A stretch of 64,000 bases of DNA. Source: Gordonia malaquae NBRC 108250. Lineage in GTDB: Bacteria; Actinomycetota; Actinomycetes; Mycobacteriales; Mycobacteriaceae. How positions within the stretch are numbered: the first letter of the stretch is position 1; every line of letters begins with the position of its first letter. The position numbers and the translations under genes are program-made. Shown one piece after another: positions 10,436-17,805 of the stretch. The stretch covers positions 88,394 through 152,393 of the forward strand of contig NZ_BAOP01000013.1 of NCBI RefSeq assembly GCF_000344135.1, written 5' to 3'. The notes under the pieces are model-generated. The model made no database searches. It was not told the origin of the DNA and saw nothing but the letters and a program-made list of their open reading frames with translations.

Positions 10436-11344
10436 TCAGCCCTTCTTCTCGGCGCTGGCCTTCATGGACTTCGCATCCATGCCGCCGAGCGAGTCGCCGG
10501 AGTCGGCGTCGTTTGCGGCGTGGGCGAAGTGATGCCAGCCGAATACGGAGTCCATCGCGTTGCGCATGCCCATCTGGTCTTCGCAGATGTTCACGGCCTT
10601 CTTGGACAGGAACAGTCCCTGCATCGGCATCTCGGTCATCTGTGCGCAGATCTCGTCGACCTTTGCCTGCAGTTCGTCGCGCGGGACGACGTGGTTGACC
10701 ATGCCCCAGTCGAGCGCCTGCGCCGCGGTGAACCGCTGGCCGGTGAAGAGGATCTCCTTGGCGCGCCGTGCTCCGAGGACGTAGGCGTGCGCGAAGTACT
10801 CGACACCCGGGATGCCCATGCGGGCGACGGGATCGGAGAAGAACGCGTCGTCGGACGCGACGATGAAGTCGGCGGCCCACGCCAGCATCAGGCCGCCCGC
10901 GATGCACGCACCGTGCACCTGGGCGATGACCGGCTTGGGGATGTCCCGCCAACGGCGGCACATGCCCATGTAGACCTCGATCTCGCGAGCGAGTCGCTGG
11001 TTGCTGTCGAGCGCGGCGCCGTCCTGCCGGGTGTGATCCCAGTGCAGCGTCGCAGTGTTCGGGTAGAAGGTGTTGAAGTCGCGTTCCGGCGTGCCGATGT
11101 CGTGGCCCGCGGAGAAGTGCTTTCCGTTGGCGCGGAGCACGATCACCTTGACGGAAGCGTCGTCGACGGCCTTCCCGAAGGCGGCGTCGAGCGAATACGT
11201 CATCACCGAGTTCTGCGCGTTGCGGTAGTCGGGACGATTCAGCGTCACGTAGGCGACGGCCCCGTCGGTCTCGTATGCGACAGGCGACGTGTCGGGGCCG
11301 AGGTCGTCGGGCCCGAGGGCGGGAGGAATCACGACGTTGGTCAT
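10436..11344 (-). CDS. Enoyl-CoA hydratase/isomerase, EchA13-like
   Basis: A 302-residue crotonase-fold enzyme, first gene of the four-gene cluster. The oxyanion-hole segments are visible (ANGKHFSAGHDIG and VHGACIAGGLMLAWAADFIVAS). It would hydrate, isomerise or hydrolyse the enoyl-CoA made by the adjacent dehydrogenases. ATG 11344 lies 7 nt after a TAGAGT -10 hexamer, so the mRNA is probably leaderless. A KstR2-type operator sits directly upstream. Confidence 0.88.
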   Translation of the reverse strand: MTNVVIPPALGPDDLGPDTSPVAYETDGAVAYVTLNRPDYRNAQNSVMTYSLDAAFGKAVDDASVKVIVLRANGKHFSAGHDIGTPERDFNTFYPNTATLHWDHTRQDGAALDSNQRLAREIEVYMGMCRRWRDIPKPVIAQVHGACIAGGLMLAWAADFIVASDDAFFSDPVARMGIPGVEYFAHAYVLGARRAKEILFTGQRFTAAQALDWGMVNHVVPRDELQAKVDEICAQMTEMPMQGLFLSKKAVNICEDQMGMRNAMDSVFGWHHFAHAANDADSGDSLGGMDAKSMKASAEKKG

Positions 11345-11351
11345 ACCTGCG

Positions 11352-11375
11352 ACTCTAACCTAGCAAGTGCTTGGT
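11352..11375 (-). promoter_or_regulatory. echA-fadE promoter with KstR2-type operator
   Basis: Positions 11362-11375 read AGCAAGTGCTTGGT, a match at every fixed position to the published KstR2 motif AnCAAGnnCTTGnT. The minus-strand -10 TAGAGT (11352-11357) is 7 nt from ATG 11344, and the operator lies just upstream of it. KstR2 represses genes for HIP (steroid C/D ring) catabolism. This assigns the cluster to that regulon by sequence; binding is untested. Confidence 0.75.
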
Positions 11376-11563
11376 TGGTAGTCCGGGTGAGCGATGAGTG
11401 ATGGCTTCGTGTCGGTGGCCGGGATCAAATGGGGCCGACACCGCGGAGGGCCATTTGATCTGAGGGGCGCTCTAGATCAAATAGACCGACTGCGCGGCGG
11501 TCCATCTGGTGTGGTGCCCGTTCTGGCGAGCTTTGCGGGGCGGCACAGTGTGGGGCTTGGAGC
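11376..11563. other. Non-coding stretch with GATCAAAT repeats
   Basis: I see no convincing gene here. GATCAAATGG (11423-11432) is perfectly inverted at 11451-11460, and GATCAAAT recurs at 11475-11482. The hairpin could be an operator or a terminator for the cupin transcript arriving from the other side. Confidence 0.4.
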
Positions 11564-11923
11564 TCAGGGGCTCGGCGGTGACTCGATCGTCAGGGTCGGT
11601 TCGCGGTGGGTGTGGATCGTCAGGTAGCTGAGGCCGTCGTCGCCCGCGGTGATCGATCGGTGTGATCGACGGGGGAGCCACAGGAGATCGCCCGCGACGA
11701 CGTCGAGTTCGCGGTCACCCGAACCGATGCGGCCCGATCCGGCGACGACGTGCACGATCACGTCCACCTCGCCGCCGACGTGCCCGCCGATCTCGCCGTG
11801 GGCGGGGAGCCGGATCAAATTCGAATCGAGGCCGCGGGGCGCCTCGTCGAGCTTCCATGCAACGGTGTTCGCATCAACGGGCTCGAGGGTCAGGTCGGCG
11901 GTGTTGGTGAGTTTGTGCGGCAT
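11564..11923 (-). CDS. Cupin-domain protein
   Basis: A 119-residue single-domain cupin: GEIGGHVGGEVDVIVHVVAGSG followed by DLLWLPRRSHRSI, the two conserved barrel motifs with His and Glu metal-ligand candidates. The start is ATG 11923, 8 nt after the iclR stop, so it is co-transcribed with the regulator. It may be a ligand-binding or metal-dependent partner; the substrate is not recognisable. Confidence 0.75.
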   Translation of the reverse strand: MPHKLTNTADLTLEPVDANTVAWKLDEAPRGLDSNLIRLPAHGEIGGHVGGEVDVIVHVVAGSGRIGSGDRELDVVAGDLLWLPRRSHRSITAGDDGLSYLTIHTHREPTLTIESPPSP

Positions 11924-11931
11924 GTTTTCTC

Positions 11932-12852
11932 TTATACGCCGACGGACGCGGCCGCCGCGACGGTCTGCGCTCCCCATTCGCGCAGTAGGCGGCCAGACAT
12001 CGTGGTGTGCGGGCACGACACGATCGCGCCGATCACTCGACCGTCATCGACTATCGGGGCACCGATGGTGACCGCGCCTACCTCGGCGTCGTCGGTCAAC
12101 TCGGCGGCCACGTAGTCGATGGCGGACAGTTCGGCGAGTAGGCCGCCGACACGTTCACGCAGGGTGCTCGGCACCGAGTCGAGTCCGGCGAGTGTGTCGA
12201 TGACGGCCCGATGGCCGTCGGTGATCCGCTCGATCGAGTATCCGCGGTGGCGGATCTCGGCGAGCACCGCACGCAGGCGTGGGCGGTCGGTCTCGGGGGC
12301 GCGGGCGATCCATGCCTCCCGGGCTGCGGGTTCCGACCACGCGACGAACTCGCGGCAGATCGGCGGCCGCAGACGGATCGGCCGGTTCGGCTTCATCCAC
12401 TCGACGTCTGTCGTTGATCCCCGAGCGGCGTCTCCTTCTGATCCCCGAGCGGAGTCGAGGGGCCAGCAGTACTCGACGACGGTGATCGTCTCGTCGTCGA
12501 TGCGGCGGGCGAGGAAGCAGGGCGCACCGGTCTGAGCGACGAGGCCTTCCATCGCGGGGCGAGCCTCCACGACGAGGCGATCGGCGCCGACGGCGCGGCG
12601 GGCGGTGTGCAGGAACGCGGCACCGAGGCCGACTCCGCCGGTGTCGGATCGCCGTGTCAGCCACCCGGCGTCGACCAGTTCAGCGACGATCGCGTGCACG
12701 GTTGCGCGCGGCAGGTGTGTGTCGCGCACGATGTCGGCCAGAGTGGGAGGGTGACCCGCATGCGCGACGATGTAGTCGAGCACAACGGTCACCCGCCTGG
12801 TCGGTGGGGAAGGTTGACGCGCACTTCCACTTTCGCTTACCGTCGGTGACAC
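11932..12852 (-). CDS. IclR-family transcriptional regulator
   Basis: A 306-residue regulator with an N-terminal winged helix-turn-helix (about residues 20-80: PTLADIVRDTHLPRATVHAIVAELVDAGWL) and a C-terminal IclR effector-binding domain. GTG 12852 is supported by a TAGTGT -10 exactly 7 nt upstream (leaderless). Residues about 131-148 are rich in Ser/Arg/Gly and are encoded by a copy of the interspersed repeat, an in-frame insertion between domain elements. It probably autoregulates through the adjacent palindrome. Whether it also controls cysD or the cupin gene is unknown. Confidence 0.85.
   Translation of the reverse strand: MSPTVSESGSARQPSPPTRRVTVVLDYIVAHAGHPPTLADIVRDTHLPRATVHAIVAELVDAGWLTRRSDTGGVGLGAAFLHTARRAVGADRLVVEARPAMEGLVAQTGAPCFLARRIDDETITVVEYCWPLDSARGSEGDAARGSTTDVEWMKPNRPIRLRPPICREFVAWSEPAAREAWIARAPETDRPRLRAVLAEIRHRGYSIERITDGHRAVIDTLAGLDSVPSTLRERVGGLLAELSAIDYVAAELTDDAEVGAVTIGAPIVDDGRVIGAIVSCPHTTMSGRLLREWGAQTVAAAASVGV
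12416..12462 (+). repeat. Interspersed repeat, two units inside the iclR gene
   Basis: Two GATCCCCGAGCGG units (12416 on, and 12440-12462 ending GGAGTCGAGGGG) lie within the coding sequence of the IclR regulator. They resemble the array at 57931-58022. The reading frame stays open through them. Confidence 0.65.
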
Positions 12853-12859
12853 ATTTGCA

Positions 12860-12884
12860 ACACTAGGTGTCGAATATTCGACAC
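12860..12884. promoter_or_regulatory. iclR promoter and 18-bp palindromic operator
   Basis: GTGTCGAATATTCGACAC at 12867-12884 is a perfect 18-bp palindrome between the divergent iclR and cysD genes. It abuts the minus-strand -10 TAGTGT (12860-12865) of iclR. It is the natural candidate for IclR autoregulation and could also influence cysD, which starts 20 nt beyond it. Confidence 0.65.
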
Positions 12885-12903
12885 GTCAAGGAGGCTTCTC
12901 GCA

Positions 12904-13791
12904 GTGATCGCCGAACTCGAAGCCGAATCGGTCCACATCTTCCGCGAGGTCGCGGCGCAGTTCGAGCACCCGGTGATGCTGTTCTCCGGCGGCAAAGACT
13001 CCGTCGTCATGTTCCACCTCGCACGCAAGGCCTTCTGGCCGGCGCCCGTGCCGTTCCCCCTCATGCACATCGACACCGGTCACAACTTCGACGAGGTCAT
13101 CGAATTCCGCGACCGCCTCGTCGAGCAGACCGGAGCGCGGCTCGTCGTCAGCAGCGTGCAGGACGACATCGACGCCGGTCGTGTCGTCGAGCAGACCGGC
13201 CCCGGCACCTCGCGCAACCGGCTGCAGACCGCGGCGCTGCTGCGCGGCATCCGCGAGGGAAAGTACGACGCGGTGTTCGGCGGCGCCCGGAGAGACGAGG
13301 AGAAGGCGCGCGCGAAGGAACGGGTGTTCAGCTTCCGTGACTCGTTCGGCGCGTGGGACCCGCGGAACCAGCGACCTGAACTGTGGAATCTCTACAACGG
13401 ACGACACGCGCGCGGTGAGCACATCCGCGTGTTCCCGCTGAGCAACTGGACCGAGCACGACATCTGGGAGTACATCGCCGCCGAGCAGATCGAGCTCCCG
13501 TCGATCTACTACGCACACGAACGGCCGGTGGTTCCGCGCGACGGCATGCTGCTCGCCGACACGAGGTTTCTCGAGAAGTATCCCGGTGAGACGGCGCATG
13601 TGGAGCGGGTGCGTTTCCGCACAGTCGGCGACGCGACGTGCACAGGCTGTGTCGAGAGCGACGCCGACACCCCGGAGAAGGTGATCGAAGAGGTCGCCGC
13701 CACCCGCGTGACCGAACGCGGCGCGACCCGCGCCGACGACCGCATCTCCGAAGCAGGCATGGAAGACCGCAAGAAGGAGGGGTACTTCTGA
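12904..13791 (+). CDS. cysD: Sulfate adenylyltransferase subunit 2 CysD
   Basis: ATP sulfurylase small subunit. With CysN it makes APS from sulfate and ATP in the cytosol. The 295-residue protein has the PP-loop SGGKDS at residues 28-33 and GGARRDEEKARAKER and NWTEHDIWEYI typical of the family. GTG 12904 follows an AAGGAGG ribosome site. Its stop overlaps the cysNC start (TGATG). It is divergent from iclR. Confidence 0.95.
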   Translation: MIAELEAESVHIFREVAAQFEHPVMLFSGGKDSVVMFHLARKAFWPAPVPFPLMHIDTGHNFDEVIEFRDRLVEQTGARLVVSSVQDDIDAGRVVEQTGPGTSRNRLQTAALLRGIREGKYDAVFGGARRDEEKARAKERVFSFRDSFGAWDPRNQRPELWNLYNGRHARGEHIRVFPLSNWTEHDIWEYIAAEQIELPSIYYAHERPVVPRDGMLLADTRFLEKYPGETAHVERVRFRTVGDATCTGCVESDADTPEKVIEEVAATRVTERGATRADDRISEAGMEDRKKEGYF

Positions 13792-15656
13792 TGAGCACCG
13801 CCCACAACGCCGAGCGAGGCCGCAACGATCTGCTGCGCATCGCCACCGCAGGCAGCGTCGACGACGGCAAGTCGACGCTCATCGGACGTCTTCTCTACGA
13901 CTCGAAGTCGATCTTCACCGACCAGCTCGAAGCGGTCGAGCGGACCAGTGCGCAGCGCGGCGACGAGACCGCCGACCTCTCCTTGCTCACCGACGGTCTT
14001 CGCGCCGAACGTGAGCAAGGCATCACGATCGACGTCGCCTACCGCTACTTCTCGACGCCTGCGCGGAAGTTCATCATCGCCGATTCTCCGGGGCACGTGC
14101 AGTACACGCGCAACATGGTCACCGGGGCCTCGACTGCGGACCTCGCGATCATTCTCGTCGACGCCCGCAAGGGTGTGCTCGAGCAGACTCGTCGACACGC
14201 GTTCCTGTCGTCCTTGCTCGGAAACCCGCACTTGACCGTGTGCGTCAACAAGATGGATCTCGTCGACTACTCCCAGGAGCGGTACGAGGAGATCGTCGAC
14301 GAGTTCACAGCTTTCGCGGCCAAGCTCAACGTCACCGACGTCATGTTCATCCCGATCTCCGCGCTCCGCGGCGACAACGTCGTCGACAAGTCCGAGGTGA
14401 TGGACTGGTACACGGGCCGACCGCTCCTCGGGCACCTCGAGACGGTGCACATCGCGTCCGACCGCAATCTCATCGACGCGCGTTTCCCCGTTCAGTACGT
14501 GATCCGCCCACAGCGCGGCGACGGCTTCGACCACCGCGCGTTCGCCGGAACCGTTGCGGGCGGAGCGCTCGCCGTCGGCGACAAAGTCGTCGCGCTGCCC
14601 GGCGGCTTCGGCACCGAGGTGTCGAAGATCTGGGGGCCGGGAGGCCGCGAGATGGCGGAGGCGGTCGCGGGGGCGGCTGTGTCGATCGAGCTGGCCGACG
14701 AGATCGACATCGTCCGAGGCGACATGCTGGTCCGGCCGGGCAACCGGCCGCATGTCGGCCGGGACATGGACGCGATGGTGTGCTGGTTCTCCGAGTCGAC
14801 GGCGCTGGCGGAGGGCGACACCTACCTGATGCTGTGCGGCACCCGGCAGACGCGGGTGTCCGTCACCTCGCTGACCTACCGACTCGACGTCAACACCCTG
14901 CACCGGGACGCCGACGCCGACCTGATCGAGCTCAACGAGATCGCTCGCGTGGCGCTCCACTGTCAACATCCGATGATGTTCGATGAGTACCGACGCAACC
15001 GCCAGACAGGCAGTTTCATTCTGATCGACGAGTCGACCAACGCCACGGTCGCGGCCGGCATGATCGGGGCGCCCGTCAGCCACGACACCAACGTGGTGTG
15101 GCAGGCGACGAAGGTGTCCCGCGAGCATCGGTCGTACCGCGGCGCGACGATCTGGCTCACCGGGCTGTCGGGCTCGGGCAAGTCGACGCTGGCGACAGAA
15201 TTGGAACGACGGTTCGTCGCCGAAGGGCGTCCGGCGTATCTGCTGGACGGTGACAATCTCCGGCACGGCCTCAACGCGGATCTCGGATTCGGCGACGACG
15301 ACCGGCGTGAGAACATCCGCCGAACAGCGGAGGTCGCATCACTCTTCGCGGACTCGGGCGCAGTTGCACTCGTATCACTGATCAGCCCGTTCGCCGCCGA
15401 ACGGCAACGCGCCCGCGAGATCCACGCCGCGCGGGACATCCCGTTCTACGAAGTCTTCGTGGACACTCCGCTCGACGACTGTGAAGCCCGCGATCCCAAG
15501 GGGCTCTACGCGCGGGCGCGGGCCGGCGAGATCACGCAGTTCACCGGCATCGACTCGCCGTATGAACGTCCCGTGACGCCGGAACTGGTGATCCGTCCCT
15601 CCGACGGCTCCCCGGCCGACATCGCCGACCTCATCCTGGAGAGACTGGGTCTCTAG
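13791..15656 (+). CDS. cysNC: Bifunctional sulfate adenylyltransferase subunit 1 / APS kinase CysNC
   Basis: A 621-residue fusion. The N-terminal CysN GTPase drives APS synthesis; the C-terminal CysC kinase phosphorylates APS to PAPS. The GTPase P-loop GSVDDGKS is at residues 21-28, with DSPGHVQYTRNM and NKMD further on. The kinase P-loop GLSGSGKST is near residue 460, followed by LLDGDNLRHGLN. This is the usual actinobacterial fusion. The PAPS product feeds sulfate reduction and sulfotransferases such as the one at 4673. Confidence 0.95.
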   Translation: MSTAHNAERGRNDLLRIATAGSVDDGKSTLIGRLLYDSKSIFTDQLEAVERTSAQRGDETADLSLLTDGLRAEREQGITIDVAYRYFSTPARKFIIADSPGHVQYTRNMVTGASTADLAIILVDARKGVLEQTRRHAFLSSLLGNPHLTVCVNKMDLVDYSQERYEEIVDEFTAFAAKLNVTDVMFIPISALRGDNVVDKSEVMDWYTGRPLLGHLETVHIASDRNLIDARFPVQYVIRPQRGDGFDHRAFAGTVAGGALAVGDKVVALPGGFGTEVSKIWGPGGREMAEAVAGAAVSIELADEIDIVRGDMLVRPGNRPHVGRDMDAMVCWFSESTALAEGDTYLMLCGTRQTRVSVTSLTYRLDVNTLHRDADADLIELNEIARVALHCQHPMMFDEYRRNRQTGSFILIDESTNATVAAGMIGAPVSHDTNVVWQATKVSREHRSYRGATIWLTGLSGSGKSTLATELERRFVAEGRPAYLLDGDNLRHGLNADLGFGDDDRRENIRRTAEVASLFADSGAVALVSLISPFAAERQRAREIHAARDIPFYEVFVDTPLDDCEARDPKGLYARARAGEITQFTGIDSPYERPVTPELVIRPSDGSPADIADLILERLGL

Positions 15657-15694
15657 GGGCGCGCGACACCGGGCAACGGTGGGATACGTCCGAG

Positions 15695-15982
15695 CTACGG
15701 CATGCCGTCCAGTTCGCGAGCATGGGCGAGAAGACGCGAGCGGCGGCGATAGACAAGGGTTGCCGCGACGACGGGGATGATCACGAAGAGTGCTGCGGCG
15801 ATCAGATAACCGGTCAGGTAGGCGGTGCCTCCCGACGCCGGATTCTCGGCGCTTCGGGCGGCCATGCTGAGCCGCGACGCTGCGAAGAAGACGCCGACCG
15901 CGCCGATGATCCAGATCCAGACCGTCAACGTCTTCGCCTTGGCCCGAAGTCGCTGAGCCTCGCTGTTTGCGTCATATGTCAT
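15695..15982 (-). CDS. Small two-helix membrane protein
   Basis: A 95-residue protein with a basic, helical N-terminus and two hydrophobic segments (about residues 20-40 and 55-77), ending in a basic tail. No family recognised. ATG 15982 is preferred to the longer frame because a TACAGT -10 lies 6 nt before it, the leaderless spacing seen elsewhere in the window. It lies downstream of the eccA-like gene with its own promoter. Confidence 0.6.
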   Translation of the reverse strand: MTYDANSEAQRLRAKAKTLTVWIWIIGAVGVFFAASRLSMAARSAENPASGGTAYLTGYLIAAALFVIIPVVAATLVYRRRSRLLAHARELDGMP

Positions 15983-16004
15983 TTTCTGACTGTAACGGAC
16001 CTGG

Positions 16005-17684
16005 TTAACCGACAGCGACACGTGCGAGGGCGGCTCGAACGTCGGATGCGGTGAGGGTCATGAGGTCGACGGCCGTCAACGAGTCGAGATCGTCCGACGC
16101 AGCGAGTCGGTGTTCGCGTTCTTCCTCGGCGGCCTCGATCAGGTTGCGGGCGTGCCTGCCGTTGCCTGCGACGTCGATCGCCGGACGTGATCCGATGTTC
16201 GAGGAGCAGAGTGCGTCGAACGACTCCTCGAGGACGCGGACCGCTCCGGGGTCGAGGCGTGAGTCGCGCGACTGCGCGATCGACTCGGCGATCCGCACCA
16301 ACTCGGCCGGTGTGTACGAGTCGAATCGGAGGCGGCGGGAGAAACGCGACGCGAGGCCCTCGTTGGCGGCGAGAAGGCGATTGATCTCGTCGTCGTACCC
16401 GGCGATGATCACCACCAGCCGGTCGCGGTCGTTCTCCATCCGAGCGAGGAGCGTGTCGACGGCCTCACGGCCGAAGGCGTCGCCGCCGGACAGTCCTTCT
16501 TGAATCAACGTGTACGCCTCGTCGATCAGCAGGACGCCACCGACTGCAGAGTCGATGACCGCGGACGTCTTGGGCGCCGTCGAACCGAGATGAGTGCCGA
16601 CGAGGTCTTTCCGACTGACTTCGACGACGGCGTCGGAGTCGAGGACGCCGAGCGCCCGGAACAATCGGCCCACAAGGCGCGCGACGGTCGTCTTGCCGGT
16701 TCCGGGTGGACCGGTGAATGCCAGATGCAGGCTCCGTGACTGCGTGCGCAGTCCCTTCTCCGATCGGACCTGTGCCAGGCGAGCCGCCGACCGGAGTCGG
16801 TCCACCTGATCCTTCACCGCCGCCAAACCGATCTGCGCGTCGAGTTCGTCGATGACGGCGAGCGCCGCGGCGTCGTCCGGTGAGGTGTGCGACGCGGAAG
16901 GCGTCGTCGTCGTGCCCTCGACGGCCAGTCGGTACCGGGGATCGGCGATTGCGCGGGCCGCCTCGGCGAGCGTCGGGTCGACGGCGTACGCCTCTTGGAA
17001 GCATGGCAGTGCGGAGTCCTCATCGCCTTTCGTCCGCAGGGTCATGCCCATCATGAACAGCGACTGCGCACGGGCGTTGACCAGGACGGAGTTGCGCACC
17101 GACTCCAGGCGGCGCAGGCCTTCGTCGAACAACCCGAGATGGGCGCACGCCGTTCCGGCGAGGAAGTCGCAGGCCGCGCGCAGATACTCGTCCGACGACG
17201 TCGTCTCCGACAAGGCTTCGAGGACGTCCCGCCACTGCTGGCGGGTCAACGCGATCAGCGCTCGGCAGTACTGCGTCGACGGTCCGTCGGCGTCGGCGTC
17301 GAGGACGTCGGCTGCGCCGTCCGGGTCGCCTCCGGCGAGCAACGACGCCGCGTAGACGACTGCGGCGTCCGACGCCGTCGACACCGGAAGGTCGATGAAC
17401 ATGCCGGTCGGCAGATGTCCGACGAGGTGTCCGGCAGGCAGGCCGATACGCCGCTGGTCTGCGCCGATCCGTGTCCGCGAGCGGTACAGGCCGAGCACAC
17501 ATGCTCCCGACCGGTCACCCGCTGCCGCGCGCCCGAGCCAGGCGTCGCCCATCGTCGGGTCGACGTCGGTGGCGAGTGTGAACGCGGCCAGCGCCCGATC
17601 TCGGTCGGGTGGTGTCTCGGCGACGAGCACGCCGAGAGCTCCGAGGCCCGCTGTGAAATAGTCGCGCGCAGTACCGACATTCAT
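16005..17684 (-). CDS. EccA/CbbX-type AAA+ ATPase (orphan type VII secretion chaperone-like)
   Basis: A 559-residue protein: an N-terminal tetratricopeptide-like helical domain (to about residue 270), then an AAA+ module with Walker A GPPGTGKTT near residue 326 and Walker B VLLIDEAY near 386. This is the layout of EccA, the cytosolic ATPase of ESX systems. A GGGGGGATC ribosome site precedes ATG 17684; the longer open frame runs into the purL promoter and is rejected. No other ESX gene (eccB-E, esx, PE/PPE, mycP) is nearby, so its role here is unclear. Confidence 0.8.
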   Translation of the reverse strand: MNVGTARDYFTAGLGALGVLVAETPPDRDRALAAFTLATDVDPTMGDAWLGRAAAGDRSGACVLGLYRSRTRIGADQRRIGLPAGHLVGHLPTGMFIDLPVSTASDAAVVYAASLLAGGDPDGAADVLDADADGPSTQYCRALIALTRQQWRDVLEALSETTSSDEYLRAACDFLAGTACAHLGLFDEGLRRLESVRNSVLVNARAQSLFMMGMTLRTKGDEDSALPCFQEAYAVDPTLAEAARAIADPRYRLAVEGTTTTPSASHTSPDDAAALAVIDELDAQIGLAAVKDQVDRLRSAARLAQVRSEKGLRTQSRSLHLAFTGPPGTGKTTVARLVGRLFRALGVLDSDAVVEVSRKDLVGTHLGSTAPKTSAVIDSAVGGVLLIDEAYTLIQEGLSGGDAFGREAVDTLLARMENDRDRLVVIIAGYDDEINRLLAANEGLASRFSRRLRFDSYTPAELVRIAESIAQSRDSRLDPGAVRVLEESFDALCSSNIGSRPAIDVAGNGRHARNLIEAAEEEREHRLAASDDLDSLTAVDLMTLTASDVRAALARVAVG

Positions 17685-17792
17685 CGTGATCCCCCCGAAT
17701 CGACTGTCTGATACGACACTAGTGGCGACGCCTCCCCGATGCAGTCGATCGAGCCGTATTGGGTGATGGACCGGAGCACTCGCCCGCTGACA

Positions 17793-17798
17793 TAGAAT
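17793..17798 (+). promoter_or_regulatory. purL leaderless promoter (-10)
   Basis: TAGAAT lies exactly 7 nt before GTG 17806 and overlaps the upstream ATG 17797, which therefore cannot be on the mRNA. Confidence 0.7.
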
Positions 17799-17805
17799 GT
17801 CTGCT

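Noticed and set aside
11394..11627. Plus-strand 77-codon frame between echA and the cupin gene
   Set aside because: It runs through inverted repeats and into the antisense of the cupin gene; no ribosome site or family resemblance.
12867..12884. LexA/SOS box
   Set aside because: The core TCGAATATTCGA is shorter than the actinobacterial TCGAAC-N4-GTTCGA box and lacks its half-site spacing.
17797..17805. ATG start for purL at 17797
   Set aside because: It overlaps the TAGAAT -10 hexamer, so it should not be on the mRNA.
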